Below, piece after piece: positions 40,971 to 56,330 of a DNA stretch of 64,000 nucleotides (within the stretch, counting starts at the first letter, position 1; each line of letters opens with the position of its first letter). This DNA comes from Hyperoodon ampullatus (lineage: Eukaryota; Chordata; Mammalia; Artiodactyla; Ziphiidae), in the NCBI GenBank assembly GCA_949752795.1, contig OX457068.1, forward strand, positions 63,119,582 to 63,183,581, in the 5' to 3' direction. Position numbers and translations under genes: made by a program. The notes below the pieces were generated by a model. That model did not search any database and had not been told where the DNA came from. It saw only the letters and a program-made list of their open reading frames with translations.

Positions 40971-41879
40971 ATGAGAAGACAGAGAAATACCCAGCAGGTG
41001 AAGGAGCAAGGTAAAAACCCACCAGGCCAAACAAATGAAGAAGAAATAGGCAGTCTACCTGAAAAGGAATTCAGAGTAATGATAGTAAAGATGATCCAAA
41101 ATCCTGGAAATAGAATGGAGAAAATATAAGAAACTTTTAACAAGGATCTAGAAGAGCTAAAGAGCAAACAAACAGAGAGGAACAACACAATAAATGAAAT
41201 TTAAAATTCTCTAGAAGAAATCAATAGCAGAATAACTGAGGCAGAAGAACGGATAGGTGACCTAGAAGATAAAATAGTGGAAATAACTACCACAGAGCAG
41301 AATAAAAAAAAAAGAATGAAAAGAATTGAGGACAGTCTCAGAGATCTGGGACAACATTAAATAGGAGTCCCAGAAGAAGAAGAGAAAGAGAAAGGGACTT
41401 GGAAAATGTTTGAAGAGATTATAGTTGAAAGCTTCCTTAATATGGGAAAGGAAATAGTTAATCAAGTCCAGGAAGTGCAGAGAGTCCCATACAGGATAAA
41501 TCCAAGAAGAAACATGCCAAGAAACATATTAATCAAACTATCAAAAATTAAATACAAAGAAAAAATATTAAAAGCAGCAAGGGGAAAACAACAAATAACA
41601 TACAAGGGAATCCCCATAAGGTTAACAGCTGATCTTTCAGCAGAAACTCTACAAGCCAGAAGTGAGTGGCAGGACATACTTAAAGTGATGAAAGGGAAAA
41701 ACTTACAACCAAGATTACTCTACCCAGCAAGGATCTCATTCAGATTCAACGGAGAAATTTAAACTTTTACAGACAAGAAAAAGTTAAGAGAATTCAGCAC
41801 CACCAAACCAGGTTTACGACAAATGCTAAAGGAACTTCTCTTGGCAGGAAACAGAAGAGAAGGAAAAGACATACAATAA
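40971..41879 (+). pseudogene. L1 ORF1 remnant
   Basis: ATG at 40971 begins MRRQRNTQQVKEQGKNPPGQ, but stops and small indels break the coiled-coil part. A 118-codon frame from 41406 keeps the RRM and C-terminal parts (NMGKEIVNQVQEVQRVP, SAETLQARSEW, YPARISFRF). No intact RNA-binding protein can be made. Confidence 0.85.
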
Positions 41880-42785
41880 CAAACCCCAAACAATTAAGAA
41901 AATGGTAATAGGAACATACATATCGATAACTACCTTAAATGTAAATGGATTAAATGCTCCAACCAAAAGACATAGACTGGCTGAATGGATACAAAAACAG
42001 GACCTGTATATATGCTGTCTACAAGAGACCGACTTCAGACATAGGGACACATACAGACTGCAAGTGAGGGGATGGAAAAACGTATTCCATGCAAATGGAA
42101 ATCAGAAGAAAACTATAGTAGTAATTCTCATATCAGACAAAATAGACTTTAAAATAAAGACTATTACAAGAGACAAAGAAGGACACTACATAATGATCAA
42201 GGGATTAATCCAAGAAGAAGATATAGGAATTGTAAATATTTATGCACCCAACGTAGGAGTACCTCAATACAAAAGGCAAATGCTAACAGCCATAAAAGGG
42301 GAAATTGACAGTAACGTAATCATAGTAGGGGACTTTAATAACACCCCACTTTCACCAATGGACAGATCATCAAAAATGAAAATAAATAAGGAAACACAAG
42401 CTTTAAATGACACATTAAACAAGATGGACTTAACTGATATTTTTAGGACATTCCATCCAAAAACAACAGAATACACTTTCTTCTCAAGTGCGCATGGAAC
42501 ATTCTCCAGGATAAATCACATCTTGGGTCACAAATCAAGCCTCAGTAAATTTAAGAAAATTGAAATCATATCAAGCATCTTTTCTGACCACAACGCTATG
42601 AGATTAGAAATGAATTAAAGGGAAAAAAACGTAAAAAACACAAACACATGGAGGCTAAACAATATGTTACTAAATAACCAAGAGATCACTGAAGAAATCA
42701 AAGAGGAAATCAAAAAATACCTAGAGACAAATGACAATGAAAACACGACGATCCAAAACCTATGGGATGCAGCAAAAGCATTTCT

Positions 42786-42867
42786 TTTTTTTATTTCTAT
42801 TTTTTTTATTAGTTTCTGCTTTATAACAAAGTGAATCAGTCATACATATACATCTGTTCCCATATCC
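42786..42867 (-). mobile_element. 82-bp L1 3' tail inserted in L1 ORF2, 13-bp target duplication
   Basis: On the minus strand it reads GGGATATGGGAACAGATGTA, ...ACTGATTCACTTTGTTATAA..., AGCAGAAACTAATAAAAAAA, which is the very end of a cetartiodactyl L1 plus poly-A. It is flanked by CAAAAGCATTTCT at 42773-42785 and 42868-42880. It is an extreme 5' truncation. Confidence 0.9.
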
Positions 42868-43813
42868 CAAAAGCATTTCTAAGAGGGCAGTTTATAGCTA
42901 TACAAGCCTACCTCAAGAAACAAGAAAAATCTCAACTAAACAATCTAAACTTACACCTAAAGGAACTAGAGAAAGAAGAACAAACAAAACCCAAAGTTAG
43001 CAGAAGGAAAGAAATCATAAAGATCAGAGCAGAAATAAATGAAGTAGAAACAAAAAAAGCAATAGCAAAGATCAATAAAGCTAAAAGGTGGTTCTTTGTG
43101 AAGATAAGAAAACTTGATAAACCATTAGCCAGACTCATCAAGAAAAAGAGGGAGAGGACTCAAATCAGTAAAATCAGAAATGAAAAAGGAGAAGTTACAA
43201 CAGACACCACAGAAATACAAAGCATCCTAAGAGACTACCACAAGCAACTCTATGCCAATAAAATGGACAACCTGGAAGAAATGGACAAATGCTTAGAAAA
43301 GTATAACCTTCCAAGACTGAACCAGGAAAAAACAGAAAATATGAACAGACAAATAACAAGTAATGAAATTGAAACTGTGATTTAAAATCTTCCAACAAAG
43401 AAAAGTCCAGGACCAGATGGCTTCACAGGTGAATTCTATCAAATATTTACACAAGAGTTAACACCCATCCTTCTCAAACTCTTCCAAAAAATTGTAGAGG
43501 AAGGAACACTCCCAAACTCATTCTATCAGGTCACCATCACCCTGATACCAAAACCAGACAAAGATACTAAAAAAAAAGAAAATTACAGACCAATATCACT
43601 GATGAATATAGATGCAAAAATCCTCAACAAAATACTAGCAAACAGAATCCAACAACACATTAAAAGGATCATACACCATGACCAAGTGGGATTTATCCCA
43701 GGGATACATGGATTCTTCAATATATGCAAATCAATCAATGTGATACACCATATTAACAAATTGAAAAATAAAAACCATATGATCATCTCAATAGATGCAG
43801 AAAAAGCTTTTGA

Positions 43814-44035
43814 GGGCTTCCCTGGTGGCGCAGTGGTTGAGAGTCCACCTGCCGATGCAGGGGACACGGGTTCGTGCCCCGGACCGGGAGGATCCCTCAT
43901 GCCGCGGAGTGGCTGGGCCCATGAGCCATGGCCGCTGAGCCTGCGCATCCGGAGCCTGTGCTCCACAACGGGAGAGGCCACAACAGTGAGAGGCCTGCGT
44001 ACCGCAAAAAAAAAAAAAAAAAAAAAAAAAGAAAA
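43814..44035 (+). mobile_element. CHR-2-like SINE with 14-bp target duplication
   Basis: It is a full-length copy with GGGCTTCCCTGGTGGCGCAG at the start and an A tail of about 26 that then reads GAAAA. Flanks are GAAAAAGCTTTTGA at 43800-43813 and 44036-44049. It sits in the RT region of the L1 at 39010 and is therefore younger than it. Its body is close to the consensus as I know it, suggesting a recent insertion. Confidence 0.96.
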
Positions 44036-46861
44036 GAAAAAGCTTTTGACAAAATTCAACACCCATTTATGATAAAAACTCTCCAGAAAGTGGGCATACA
44101 GGGAACCTACCTCAACATAATAAAGGCCATATACGACAAACCCACAGCAAACATCATTCTCAATGGTGAAAAACTGAAAGCATTTCCTCTAAGATCAGGA
44201 ATGAGACAAGGATGTCCACTCTCACCACTATTATTCAACATAGTTTTGGAAGTCCTAGAAACAGCAATCAAAGAAGAAAAGAAATAAAATGAATACAAAT
44301 TGGAAAAGAAGAAGTAAAACTGTCACTGTTTGCAGATGACATGATACTATACATAGAGAATCCTAAAAAAGCCTCCAGAAAACTACTAGAGCTAATCAAT
44401 GAATTTGGTAAAGTTGCAGGATAGAAAATTAATTCACAGAAATCTCTTGCATTCCTATACACTAATGATGAAAATCTGAAGGAGAAATTATGGAAACACT
44501 CCCATTTACCATTGCAACAAAAAGAATAAAATACCTAGGAATAAACCCACCTAGGGAAACAAAAACCTGTATGCAGAAAACTATAAGACACTGATGAAAG
44601 AAATTAAAGATGATACCAACAGATGGAGAGATATACCACATTCTTGGATTGGAAGAATCAATATAGTGAAAATGACTATACTACCCAAAGCAATCTACAG
44701 ATTCAATGTAATCCCTGTCAAATTAACAATGGCATTTTTTTTATGGAACTAGAACAAATTATCTTCAAATTTGTATGGAGACACAAAAGACCCCAAATAG
44801 CCAAAGCAGTCTTGAGGGAAAAAAACGGAGCTGGAGGAATCAGACTCCCTGACTTCAGACTATACTACAAAGCTACAGTAATCAAGACAACATGGTATTG
44901 GCACAAAAGCAGAAACATAGATCAATGGAACAAGATAGAAAGCTCAGAGATAAACCCATGCACCTAGGGTCAACTAATCTATGAGAAAGGAGGCAAAGAT
45001 ATACAATGGAGAAAAGACAGTCTCTTCAATCAGTGGTGCCGGGAATACTGGACAGCTACATGGAAAAGAATGAAATTAGAACACTCCCTAACACCACACA
45101 CAAAAATAAACTCAAAATGGATTCAAGACCTAAATGTAAGATGGGACACTGTAAAACTCTTAGAGGAAAACATAAGAAGAACACTCTTTGACATAAATCA
45201 CAGCAAGATGTTTTTTTCATCCACCTCCTACAGTAATGGAAATAAAAACATAAATAAACAAATGGGACCTAATGAAACTTCAAAGCTTTTACACAGCAAT
45301 GGAAACCATAAACAAGATGAAAAGACAACCCTCAGAATGGGAGAAAATATTTGCAAACAAATCAACGGACAAAGGATTAATCCTCAAAATATATAAATGG
45401 CTCATGCAGCTCAATATTAAAGAAACAAACAACCCAATCTAAAAATGGGCAGAAGACCTAAATAGACATTTCTCCAAAGAAGACATACAGATGGCCAAGA
45501 ACCACATGAAAAGCTGCTCAACATCACTAATTGTTAGAGAAATGCAAATCAAAACTACAATGAGGTATCACCTCACACCAGTTAGAACAGGCATCATCAG
45601 AAAATCTACAAAAAACAAATGCTGGAGAGGGTGTGGAGAAAAGGGTACCCTCTTGCACTGTTGGTGGGAATGTAAATTGATACAGCCACTATGGAGAACA
45701 GTATGGAGGTTCCTTAAAAAACTAAAAATAGAATTACCATATGATCCAGCAATCCCACTACTGGGCATATATCCCGAGAAAACCATAATTCAAAAAGACA
45801 CATGCACCCCAATGTTCGTTGCAGCACTATTTACAATAGCCAGGTCATGGAAGCAACCTAAATGCCCATCGACAGATGAATGGATAAAGAAGATGCGGTA
45901 CATATATACAATGGAATATTACTCAGCCATAAAAAGGAAGGAAATTGAGTAATTTGTTGAGACGTGGATGGATCTAGAGACTGTCATACATAGTGAAGTA
46001 AGTCAGAAAGAGAAAAACAAATATCGTTTATTAACGCATGTATGTGGAACCTAGAAAAATAGTACAGATGAACCGGTTTGCAGGGCAGGAGTTGAGACCC
46101 AGATGCAGAGAACAAACGTATGGACACCAAGGGGGGAAAACTGCGGTGGAGTGGGGATGGTGGTGTGCTGAATTGGGCGATTGGGATTGACATGTATACA
46201 CTGATGTGTATAAAATTGATGACTAATAAGAACCTGCAGTATAAAAAACAAACAAACAAACAAAAGCAACTCATACTAAACTTTCTTTGGGTTATTTGTA
46301 TGGAAATATATTAATATAAATGTTTCAGACGTTACATGAAATTTCTAAAAATCTTATATGTTCTGGTATAATGTTATAAGTCATTATTCTAGTTATTACT
46401 TTAAAATGTATATCTCAGAAATAACTAAATTTCCTTGTCAATTGCATTATTATGAACTTTCATCAAATCTTTAACCGTGGTCATTTTTAAGTCTTTTGTC
46501 ATTTACAGACAGTTCTGGGTGTACTCTGATGCTTTCACAAAAATGTTCCTATAGACGGGTTTCATCTTTAAGGAATTCATGGAAAAGACTCTGACAAGTG
46601 CAGGTTTCTGGTAACTGACAATACTGCTGAATTGAATGAATAAGCATTTTCAGAACTCTAATGGAAAACTGATGAATTCATAAAAGTGCTAACAAAAGAT
46701 CAAGATGAAAAAAATTAATTACATGGGACTGAGTGAACTGATGAGGATGGTTATAATTTTTGTGACTTTCTGTTTGAATAAAAAAAAAAATGGCCCCATG
46801 AGAGGGATTTCTCAGTACTTTGTAACTGGTGCAAAGGAAGTAGAACGTAGGATTCAGATTA

Positions 46862-49822
<2,961 letters not shown>

Positions 49823-52800
49823 TCAGGAAAACCTTGCAAAGCACTGAGAGTCAAACAGGGATGACTGACAATTAACTCCTTGAATTACTGAGCCTTGTTC
49901 CCTCCTCTGCTAAGGATCATTAAAAAAATGCTATGCAAGAAACTTAGCAGGATGGACCCTGTGAGACTGGGGTGCTAGAACTGGAAGCCTGGATTTACAC
50001 ACAGCATCAAGACCACCATCTTCCTCACCTGCTGAAGGTTGGGATTCTGACCTTCTTGCTGAGAAGCAGAGTCCACACAAAGGGAACTACATGCCCTGAA
50101 TCTGGCACACAGAATCCCAGTATCTGGTGACCAGGTTGGAAAAGGTCAGCCACTGACAGTGAAATTAGGAGAACTGAGCATCCATGAAGCCCCCACGGGG
50201 ACTCACATGTGAGCTAGGTTGGCGAGGCTGAGATAAATGTGTTTTCTAGAGCTCACCAAGGAGCTGAGGGGCCCTCCTAAAATGTCCCAGGAACATCCAA
50301 CTGAAAACTCACTCTTAGATAAGTGCGATCGTCAATAACCAGGCGGAGTCCTCCAGTCATAATGGGAAGGCAGATGCATCTGGTGACCGACAGGGTGAGT
50401 TGGAAAGTAAAAATATCTGCCCAGGTACTCCCAGGACTGCCTGACAGAGTGGGGCTCCGATTTTCAGTGAAAGACTCACTTCCTAAGATCAAAGTGTCTG
50501 TAGTGTGGAAACAGGGCATGTCTTGGTCTGCCTAAAGGCATCTCACCTTGTTCTAATGCAATGTTCATCAAGGAATCTTCTGGGCTGAGAGCTGAACTCC
50601 TGAGTATACCACCCACCAGAGAGGGGTCAGTGGCCTGAGCCAGTGGCCAGGACCAGCCGTCCCACCAGGGTTCTCTCTCCAGATACATCAGCATTTAAGC
50701 TCTGGTTTATAAATCAGTCCCTTGTAAGTTTGGTTGGTGTGAGTCAGCCTTCAGAGCTTGCTGATTTTTATCGAGTGTCAGTACTTTCAGAGCTGAGTGC
50801 CTGGAGACCTCTGTGGCCTCTCCAGAAGGGGTTCTGCCTTGAAAGGAAGTCCAGCCTCTCCCAATTCACATATCTGCACATTTCTCTATGTCTTTCCTCT
50901 CCCAGGGTTGAGGCTGTGGGGAGATTGGGGAGCCAAGGATCTGGGCTCTACCTCCTGACCCCCTTTACCCTGACCCTCACAGGGTTGGAAAAGCAAGGTG
51001 AAGAAAGAAAAGACTTAAGTTTATCAGATAAGCTGTCAAGTCTACTAATTGACAGATATACAGATTCACCATTTCTGTCTTTAAATGTTCTCAGACTGGT
51101 GTGCTAGCCATAATTCCAAGAGCACATGACAAACCACCCTCACAGTTCACAAAGATGTCATCAGTAAAGGGCCTTCTCCTGGCCTGATAGCTGATGGACA
51201 TTCCTGGCTTGAGAAGTTCAGCTAATCTGAAAAATAGAACGTGTTGCCATTAAATAACTCTGTAGGACAAAACTAGCTTGCACAGCTGAACCACAAAGGG
51301 AAGAGAAAATATATGAATGAATATTTGAATAACCAACAAGATTCTAAAAATTAGACATTCCGAAATACCAAATCACAAAGAAAGGCTGAGACATAAACAC
51401 TTAAGCACTGATTTAAAAAGTATAAAAGTCCAGGAACAGTTCTGGAAATTTTCCAAATGAGTATTGAAATATATAAACAATTACTGATGACATCTGTTAG
51501 TCCCAAGGTCTGCAGGATGAGGCTGGAGGAAGCTGGCTCCCAGAGGGTGGAACATTTTGGAACACATCTAGTAGCAAATGGTGAGCGCTGTAAGAAGGAG
51601 CAGAGAGGTGAGATGTGGAAGGCGCCTACGTCAGCACGGGAAGATTGTCCAGGGGGACGTGGCAGAGGGCTCTCCCTAAGGCATTCTGGCCTCTGCAGAT
51701 ATGGGTCTTGTTGCTTGGGACCCATGACCCCTGTTGCTTAAAGGATATTAGCAAGGGCCCCTCTGGGGGAGAATAAGCAGCTTTTCCACTTGTGTTCACA
51801 AGTTGCCCAGACATCCCTGAGTTTTCATAAAGTTCCTTTTAAGAATTCAAGACAGCTCAGGAATGGTTTTTGCTAACAGAATGAAATGGTGGTGCTCCCT
51901 CCAGACCACAGTTTCACAGTCTGTTGTTCTGGCAGAGACAACTGTAAAATAAGACTGGAAAGACAGAGTGGCCTTTATCATGAATGATAGAAGCACACAC
52001 CTGGAGTGTGTGTGTGGGAGACAGACAGACAGACAGAAGCAATAACCTAATGGAAGACAAGAGCTGTTATCTCCTGGAGGAATATTCTCACCTGCAGACA
52101 AGCCTATAGGCTGGGCTGACCTTCTAAGAAGCAAGAGGGAAACCAGGGGACATGAGCCCTTGGGAGGCGAGATGGCAGCCAGACAAGGGGGGCTGTCCAC
52201 GGTGGAGCCCGCCCTGTCCTGCAGCAACAGGGACACAGCAGTTACGTGGTGAGACCACCGTTACAAAAAGCCAAGAAGGATAAACCAACCGCGAAAAAGA
52301 GAAGGAAAAGATGAAGCTGCCAAACAGGGGTTCTTTCTTGTTCTCTCCAGATTGTTCACCAACACACCCAAACAGTCCAGGACATGGGGGCCTGCATTTC
52401 CTCCCACACAGGGTAAACATGTCTGTGTGAGCACATGGGGTTTGTCTTGGAGTCGATACCTTGCAGATCAGTGTAGAGAGTCAACCATGACTCACAGCAG
52501 CTCTCCCTCCTCCATATGGGAATAATTTCCACCAACTTTCCATAACCTGATTGGAGCGGAGACCCATTCTGGGCAGAAGAAACAAACCCCACACATAGGG
52601 CAATCTGGAGAAGCTGAAGAGTCTCCTCCTTCCCGCCCACGTGCCAAGGTGCCTGAGATGCACAGTCTGGGTGATCCACAGTGTTCCCTCTCTGTACTAG
52701 CCACGGGGTAAGACCTATTCCTGTTTCCAGTCATCCCTTTGAAAATGCATATCTGTTATCCAGTAAAGGTGGCCCTTGTTTGACTCATAAGCAGTCATTG

Positions 52801-53984
52801 CCACATTCCAGGAACCACTATTGAACTGTGGTTTACATTTGGAGTCCTTAGATTATAGGGCAAGGGACAGATAGGTTTTGACACAGGAGAAGATAAAAGA
52901 GGAAGACTTTGGAGTTTACAAACCTACTTGGAAAAAAATCTTGGCATCCAGGGCTTAGCAGGGGAGACCTGGTGTCATGGAAGAACAAGGGAATGTTCTA
53001 TGGGGGGAACAAGGCTCCGCAAAGGAAGGGGGGTCGGTGTCCTCCTCCTTCCCCACACGCTCTGCACCTCGCTCATCACACTGCAATACTGTGTCAATTA
53101 CTGGGTAACATACCACAAATGTGAGTAACGGTAAATGACAGCATTTGAATGGTGACATCCCCAGTGCTCTCGCCCTTTCCTCTACACTTCAGCCCTCCCC
53201 TCTGAGCCCGCCCACACACCCACTCCTTCATTACTGCCTCGGCTGCCTCATTCAATAAAGACCTCTGATGGCTTATTCTGATCAGCGCCTGCGGTGGTCC
53301 TGCCCTCACCTTCTCCCTGACATCATTTCTCAGTTCTCTGAGCCCTGTGCCCTGGTCCAGTTATTTAGTATCCCTGTGCCACCTCCCAGCTGCCCCTCAT
53401 CTGTCATCCCCTCTGCCCAAAGGAGTCCTCCTCCTGGCAAAGCCCTGCCTATCTTCATGGCCCAGCTCCAACGGACCCTCCCTGAAGCCTTCTCTGCTGC
53501 CCAATCAGGCACAACTCACCCAACATTTTTTTTGTTCCTCACGTAAGACTCATCTCATCCTGCTTTGTATTAAAGTTGGGATGATTCTGTTTTCTGATTT
53601 TCAAACTGGGAAATTTGGTTTGATCAACACATGTGGGACACTTAGGACAGAATGTTTGTTCACTGAAAGCTGGACTTTCCCTGAAGTTTTGGAATATAAG
53701 GTTAAAGTAAGTAACCTGCCTTACAGTAAGGAAGTATTCAGGAACTCGTCTTGTCTCTTTTAGAAGCAGAACCATGTTCACTGCCACAGCTGCAGTTGGT
53801 AGCTCAGGGCCTAGGATATAATAATCAATCAGTAAATGTTTGTTGAATGTTGTGTATAAATTGGTGACATGAGGCCATGTTGGGCTTCCTGAGGTCCCTG
53901 AAATCTGTTCATTAGCCTCTGTCTCCTCTTCCTGTTAGAGCCAGTGGTACTGGTTGAACTTACGTTCCCTAAGGCATGCGGCAG

Positions 53985-54125
53985 GCGATCAATCCAATTC
54001 TGGATTTTCTAATGCATGGCACAGTGGAGAGAGTCCAGACTCAGAGTCCAGAGGACCTGGGGCAGGTCCCAGTACTGCCACTGAAGAGCTGTGGGGCCTC
54101 AAGCAAGTCCTCTACTGAAGCAGAT
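53985..54125 (+). repeat. MIR SINE fragment
   Basis: GCATGGCACAGTGGAGAGAG, ...CCAGTACTGCCACTGAAGAG... and CTGTGGGGCCTCAAGCAAGT follow the MIR 5' half in the forward direction. Confidence 0.55.
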
Positions 54126-55369
54126 GGGCCAAGGGCAAGGCCCACTGGCAGCGTAATGTTCCATCCTGTGACTCTTGCTCTTTTGTGGTGGTCATTGAGC
54201 TGAACTGATCACTTGAGTCAGTCACAATTGTTGGACTAAGCAGACACGGGGACCCAAGCCATGTGCAAAGCCTGGGGGAGGGAGGATGCCAGCCCCGGAG
54301 AGGGGATAAAGAACAGGGGGCTGAGGAACACACACGGGCAATTCACTAAGGAAGAAGAGGAGGGAGATGACTTATGAAGGGGTTAATTATATTGGCTTTC
54401 AGATTTATCCCACCAAGCCTTCACACATAAATACCAAAGGAGCAGTTGTCATGTGATGTCCAAGGCAACCAACTGGTCAACTTCAACAATGGGAGCACTT
54501 GCTGTGCAAGTGTCAAATTTGGAAATGCAGACAATTTAACAGCATTTTAATTGGTGTCTCTGTGGAGGTTAGGTGAGGAAGGGCAGCATGGAGACCCAGT
54601 CAAGAGGGAAGGCAGGAGGTTAGGGCTGGCTATGCACCGTGTAGTCACAAAGTGATGAGAGGCGGCCCAGGCTTTCCTCTAGCCTCTGGTTTTCAGCTTG
54701 AGCCCACGCCCACCCTGCCTGGGACCTAAAACCCCCCTTTCTCCTCTCTCATCATAATTCTTCCTTCAGGAAAATATCTAGTAAATCCAGGTGTTCTGAC
54801 CTGCAAAATTCTTGAATTATTTTTGTCTTATCCCCAAGGAGCATTTTGGTTTGGCTTAAGTTAAAGGAACAGACTGTTAGGAGTTCTTCAGAAGCCAGTG
54901 AACCTTTGGAGGGACACCCACCTTGGCACTCGGGGGACAGGTGGGGACCTGACAACCAGACCCTGAACTTGCCCCTACACATAATACTGGCTCCAAAGAG
55001 AATAACCAATCTCACACTGAAAGTAGTCTGCTTGGGCTTCTGGTTGAAAATAGTGTCTGACTAGCAACCAGTAAGAAGAGGAAAAGAAGAAAAGGAAGGT
55101 GGGAGAGTAGGAGGGAGGGAGGAAGGAAACATCATCCTGAAGAATCAGAAGAAGAGCAGAACTCTAGAAAGGACTGGATAAAGGACACAGAAAAAGAATT
55201 CAAGAAACGGGTATGCTTAATAGAATATAAGAAGATAGAGTCTTTATGAACAGGAGTAAACATCTTTAAATAGAAAGGGCTGCAGTGAAAAGGCAATAAA
55301 ATGATATGAAAAGAGAGCTAGATTACATGGGAAAGGTATCCAGGAAATCAATACTATACAGCAGCAAAT

Positions 55370-55900
55370 ACATCAAAGTTCTTACAATTCTGTATGCCCT
55401 TTAACCATCTCCTAGGAATTAATTGTAGGAAATAATCATAGATGCGTATAAAGATAAGCTACAAGAATGTTTGTTGCAGCACAATTTATAGTATCAATAA
55501 TTTTGAGAAAAAAATTGAAATGTTCAACAAAGGGGAATTGGTTTAATAATTCATGGTATATCTGGGCAATGAAATATTATAGGCATTAAAAATTACATTG
55601 TGAAATATCAATGTTATTCTATTTCAATAGCATGGGGAAACAGGCATGTTACACTTGAAAGTAAAAACAAAGCAGTTTGTAAAACATCGTGCTTATTATG
55701 AACCCATTATTAAAAATGACATGTGTATTCATTCACAGAAAAATGTCTGGCGGATATGTAATTTCTCGGTGGTGAAATTATGGTGGTTCAGATTATCTTA
55801 TTTTTGCTTACTTGTATTTCCTAAACTTTTTACAATAAATATATATTACTTTTGTAAGAACAAAAAAATAATTAGAAGAAACATTCAGAATTAAAATGTA
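55370..55900 (+). mobile_element. Old L1 3' end
   Basis: AATGTTTGTTGCAGCACAAT, AACAAAGGGGAATTGGTTTA and TATCTGGGCAATGAAATATT resemble the C-terminal L1 ORF2 and 3'UTR of an ancient subfamily. Confidence 0.42.
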
Positions 55901-56220
55901 TATTAATAGGAGAAAGAAATGCAACTGGTAGTGTGAAAAAGCAAATCAATAATGAGGTGGAGGAGAATTTTTGACAAGTTGTTATGGAATGCAAAGAAAA
56001 TAGAGATGAAAGGAATAAAAGGGAAGCTGAGATCTTTGGAAGACAGAGAGCGGAGATCCAATAAATGGATAACTGGTGCTCCTGAAGAAGAGACGCAAAA
56101 AAAGCCATTCAAGCAAGAATCTAGTATATAATAGGAAATCTTTTTTCTGAGCTATAAACAAACAAATAATCCTAGGCATCATGGAAAAGATTCATCTTGT
56201 TCCAGAGAAGTTAAAAACAA

Positions 56221-56330
56221 GGGAGGGAAGGAAGGAATGAAGGAAGGAAGGAAGGAAGGAAGGAAAGGAGGGAGGGAGGGAGGAAGGGTGGAAATGGGAG
56301 AGGAGGGGAGAGGAGGGGAGATGAATGAAC
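56221..56330. repeat. (GGAA)n / purine-rich microsatellite
   Basis: Runs of GGAAGGAAGGAA grade into GGGAGGGAGG and GGAGAGGAGGGGAG. On the LOXHD1 strand it is a pyrimidine tract. It is likely length-variable. Confidence 0.9.

Larger units (their letters stand above)
41902..46053 (+). pseudogene. L1 ORF2 remnant with intact-looking endonuclease frame
   Basis: The first 238 codons are open and cover the whole apurinic-type endonuclease: TLNVNGLN, CLQET, VGDFNN, then SRINHILGH and SDHNAM. In the SRIDH motif the Asp is Asn (compare SRIDHIL in the L1 at 13122), a change at a catalytic position of L1 endonucleases. A stop follows at 42616. Downstream the RT domain is cut by an L1 tail (42786) and a CHR SINE (43814); the FADD core survives at [11 protein letters not shown] near 44330. 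The 3' part ends [18 protein letters not shown] and MEYYSAIKR. It is non-functional as a whole. Confidence 0.9.
39010..46255 (+). mobile_element. Near-full-length L1 retrotransposon with two nested insertions
   Basis: About 7.2 kb including 304 bases of later insertions. It has a long 5'UTR (39010-40970), ORF1, ORF2 and a 3'UTR ending GATTGACATGTATACACTGA and AACCTGCAGTATAAAAAACA before a (CAAA)n tail. Both ORFs are broken. The 3' end wording differs from that of the L1 at 13122, so the two belong to different subfamilies. I could not identify its target duplication. It accounts for most of the 9.5-kb intron within PLAT3 and is antisense to LOXHD1. Confidence 0.93.
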
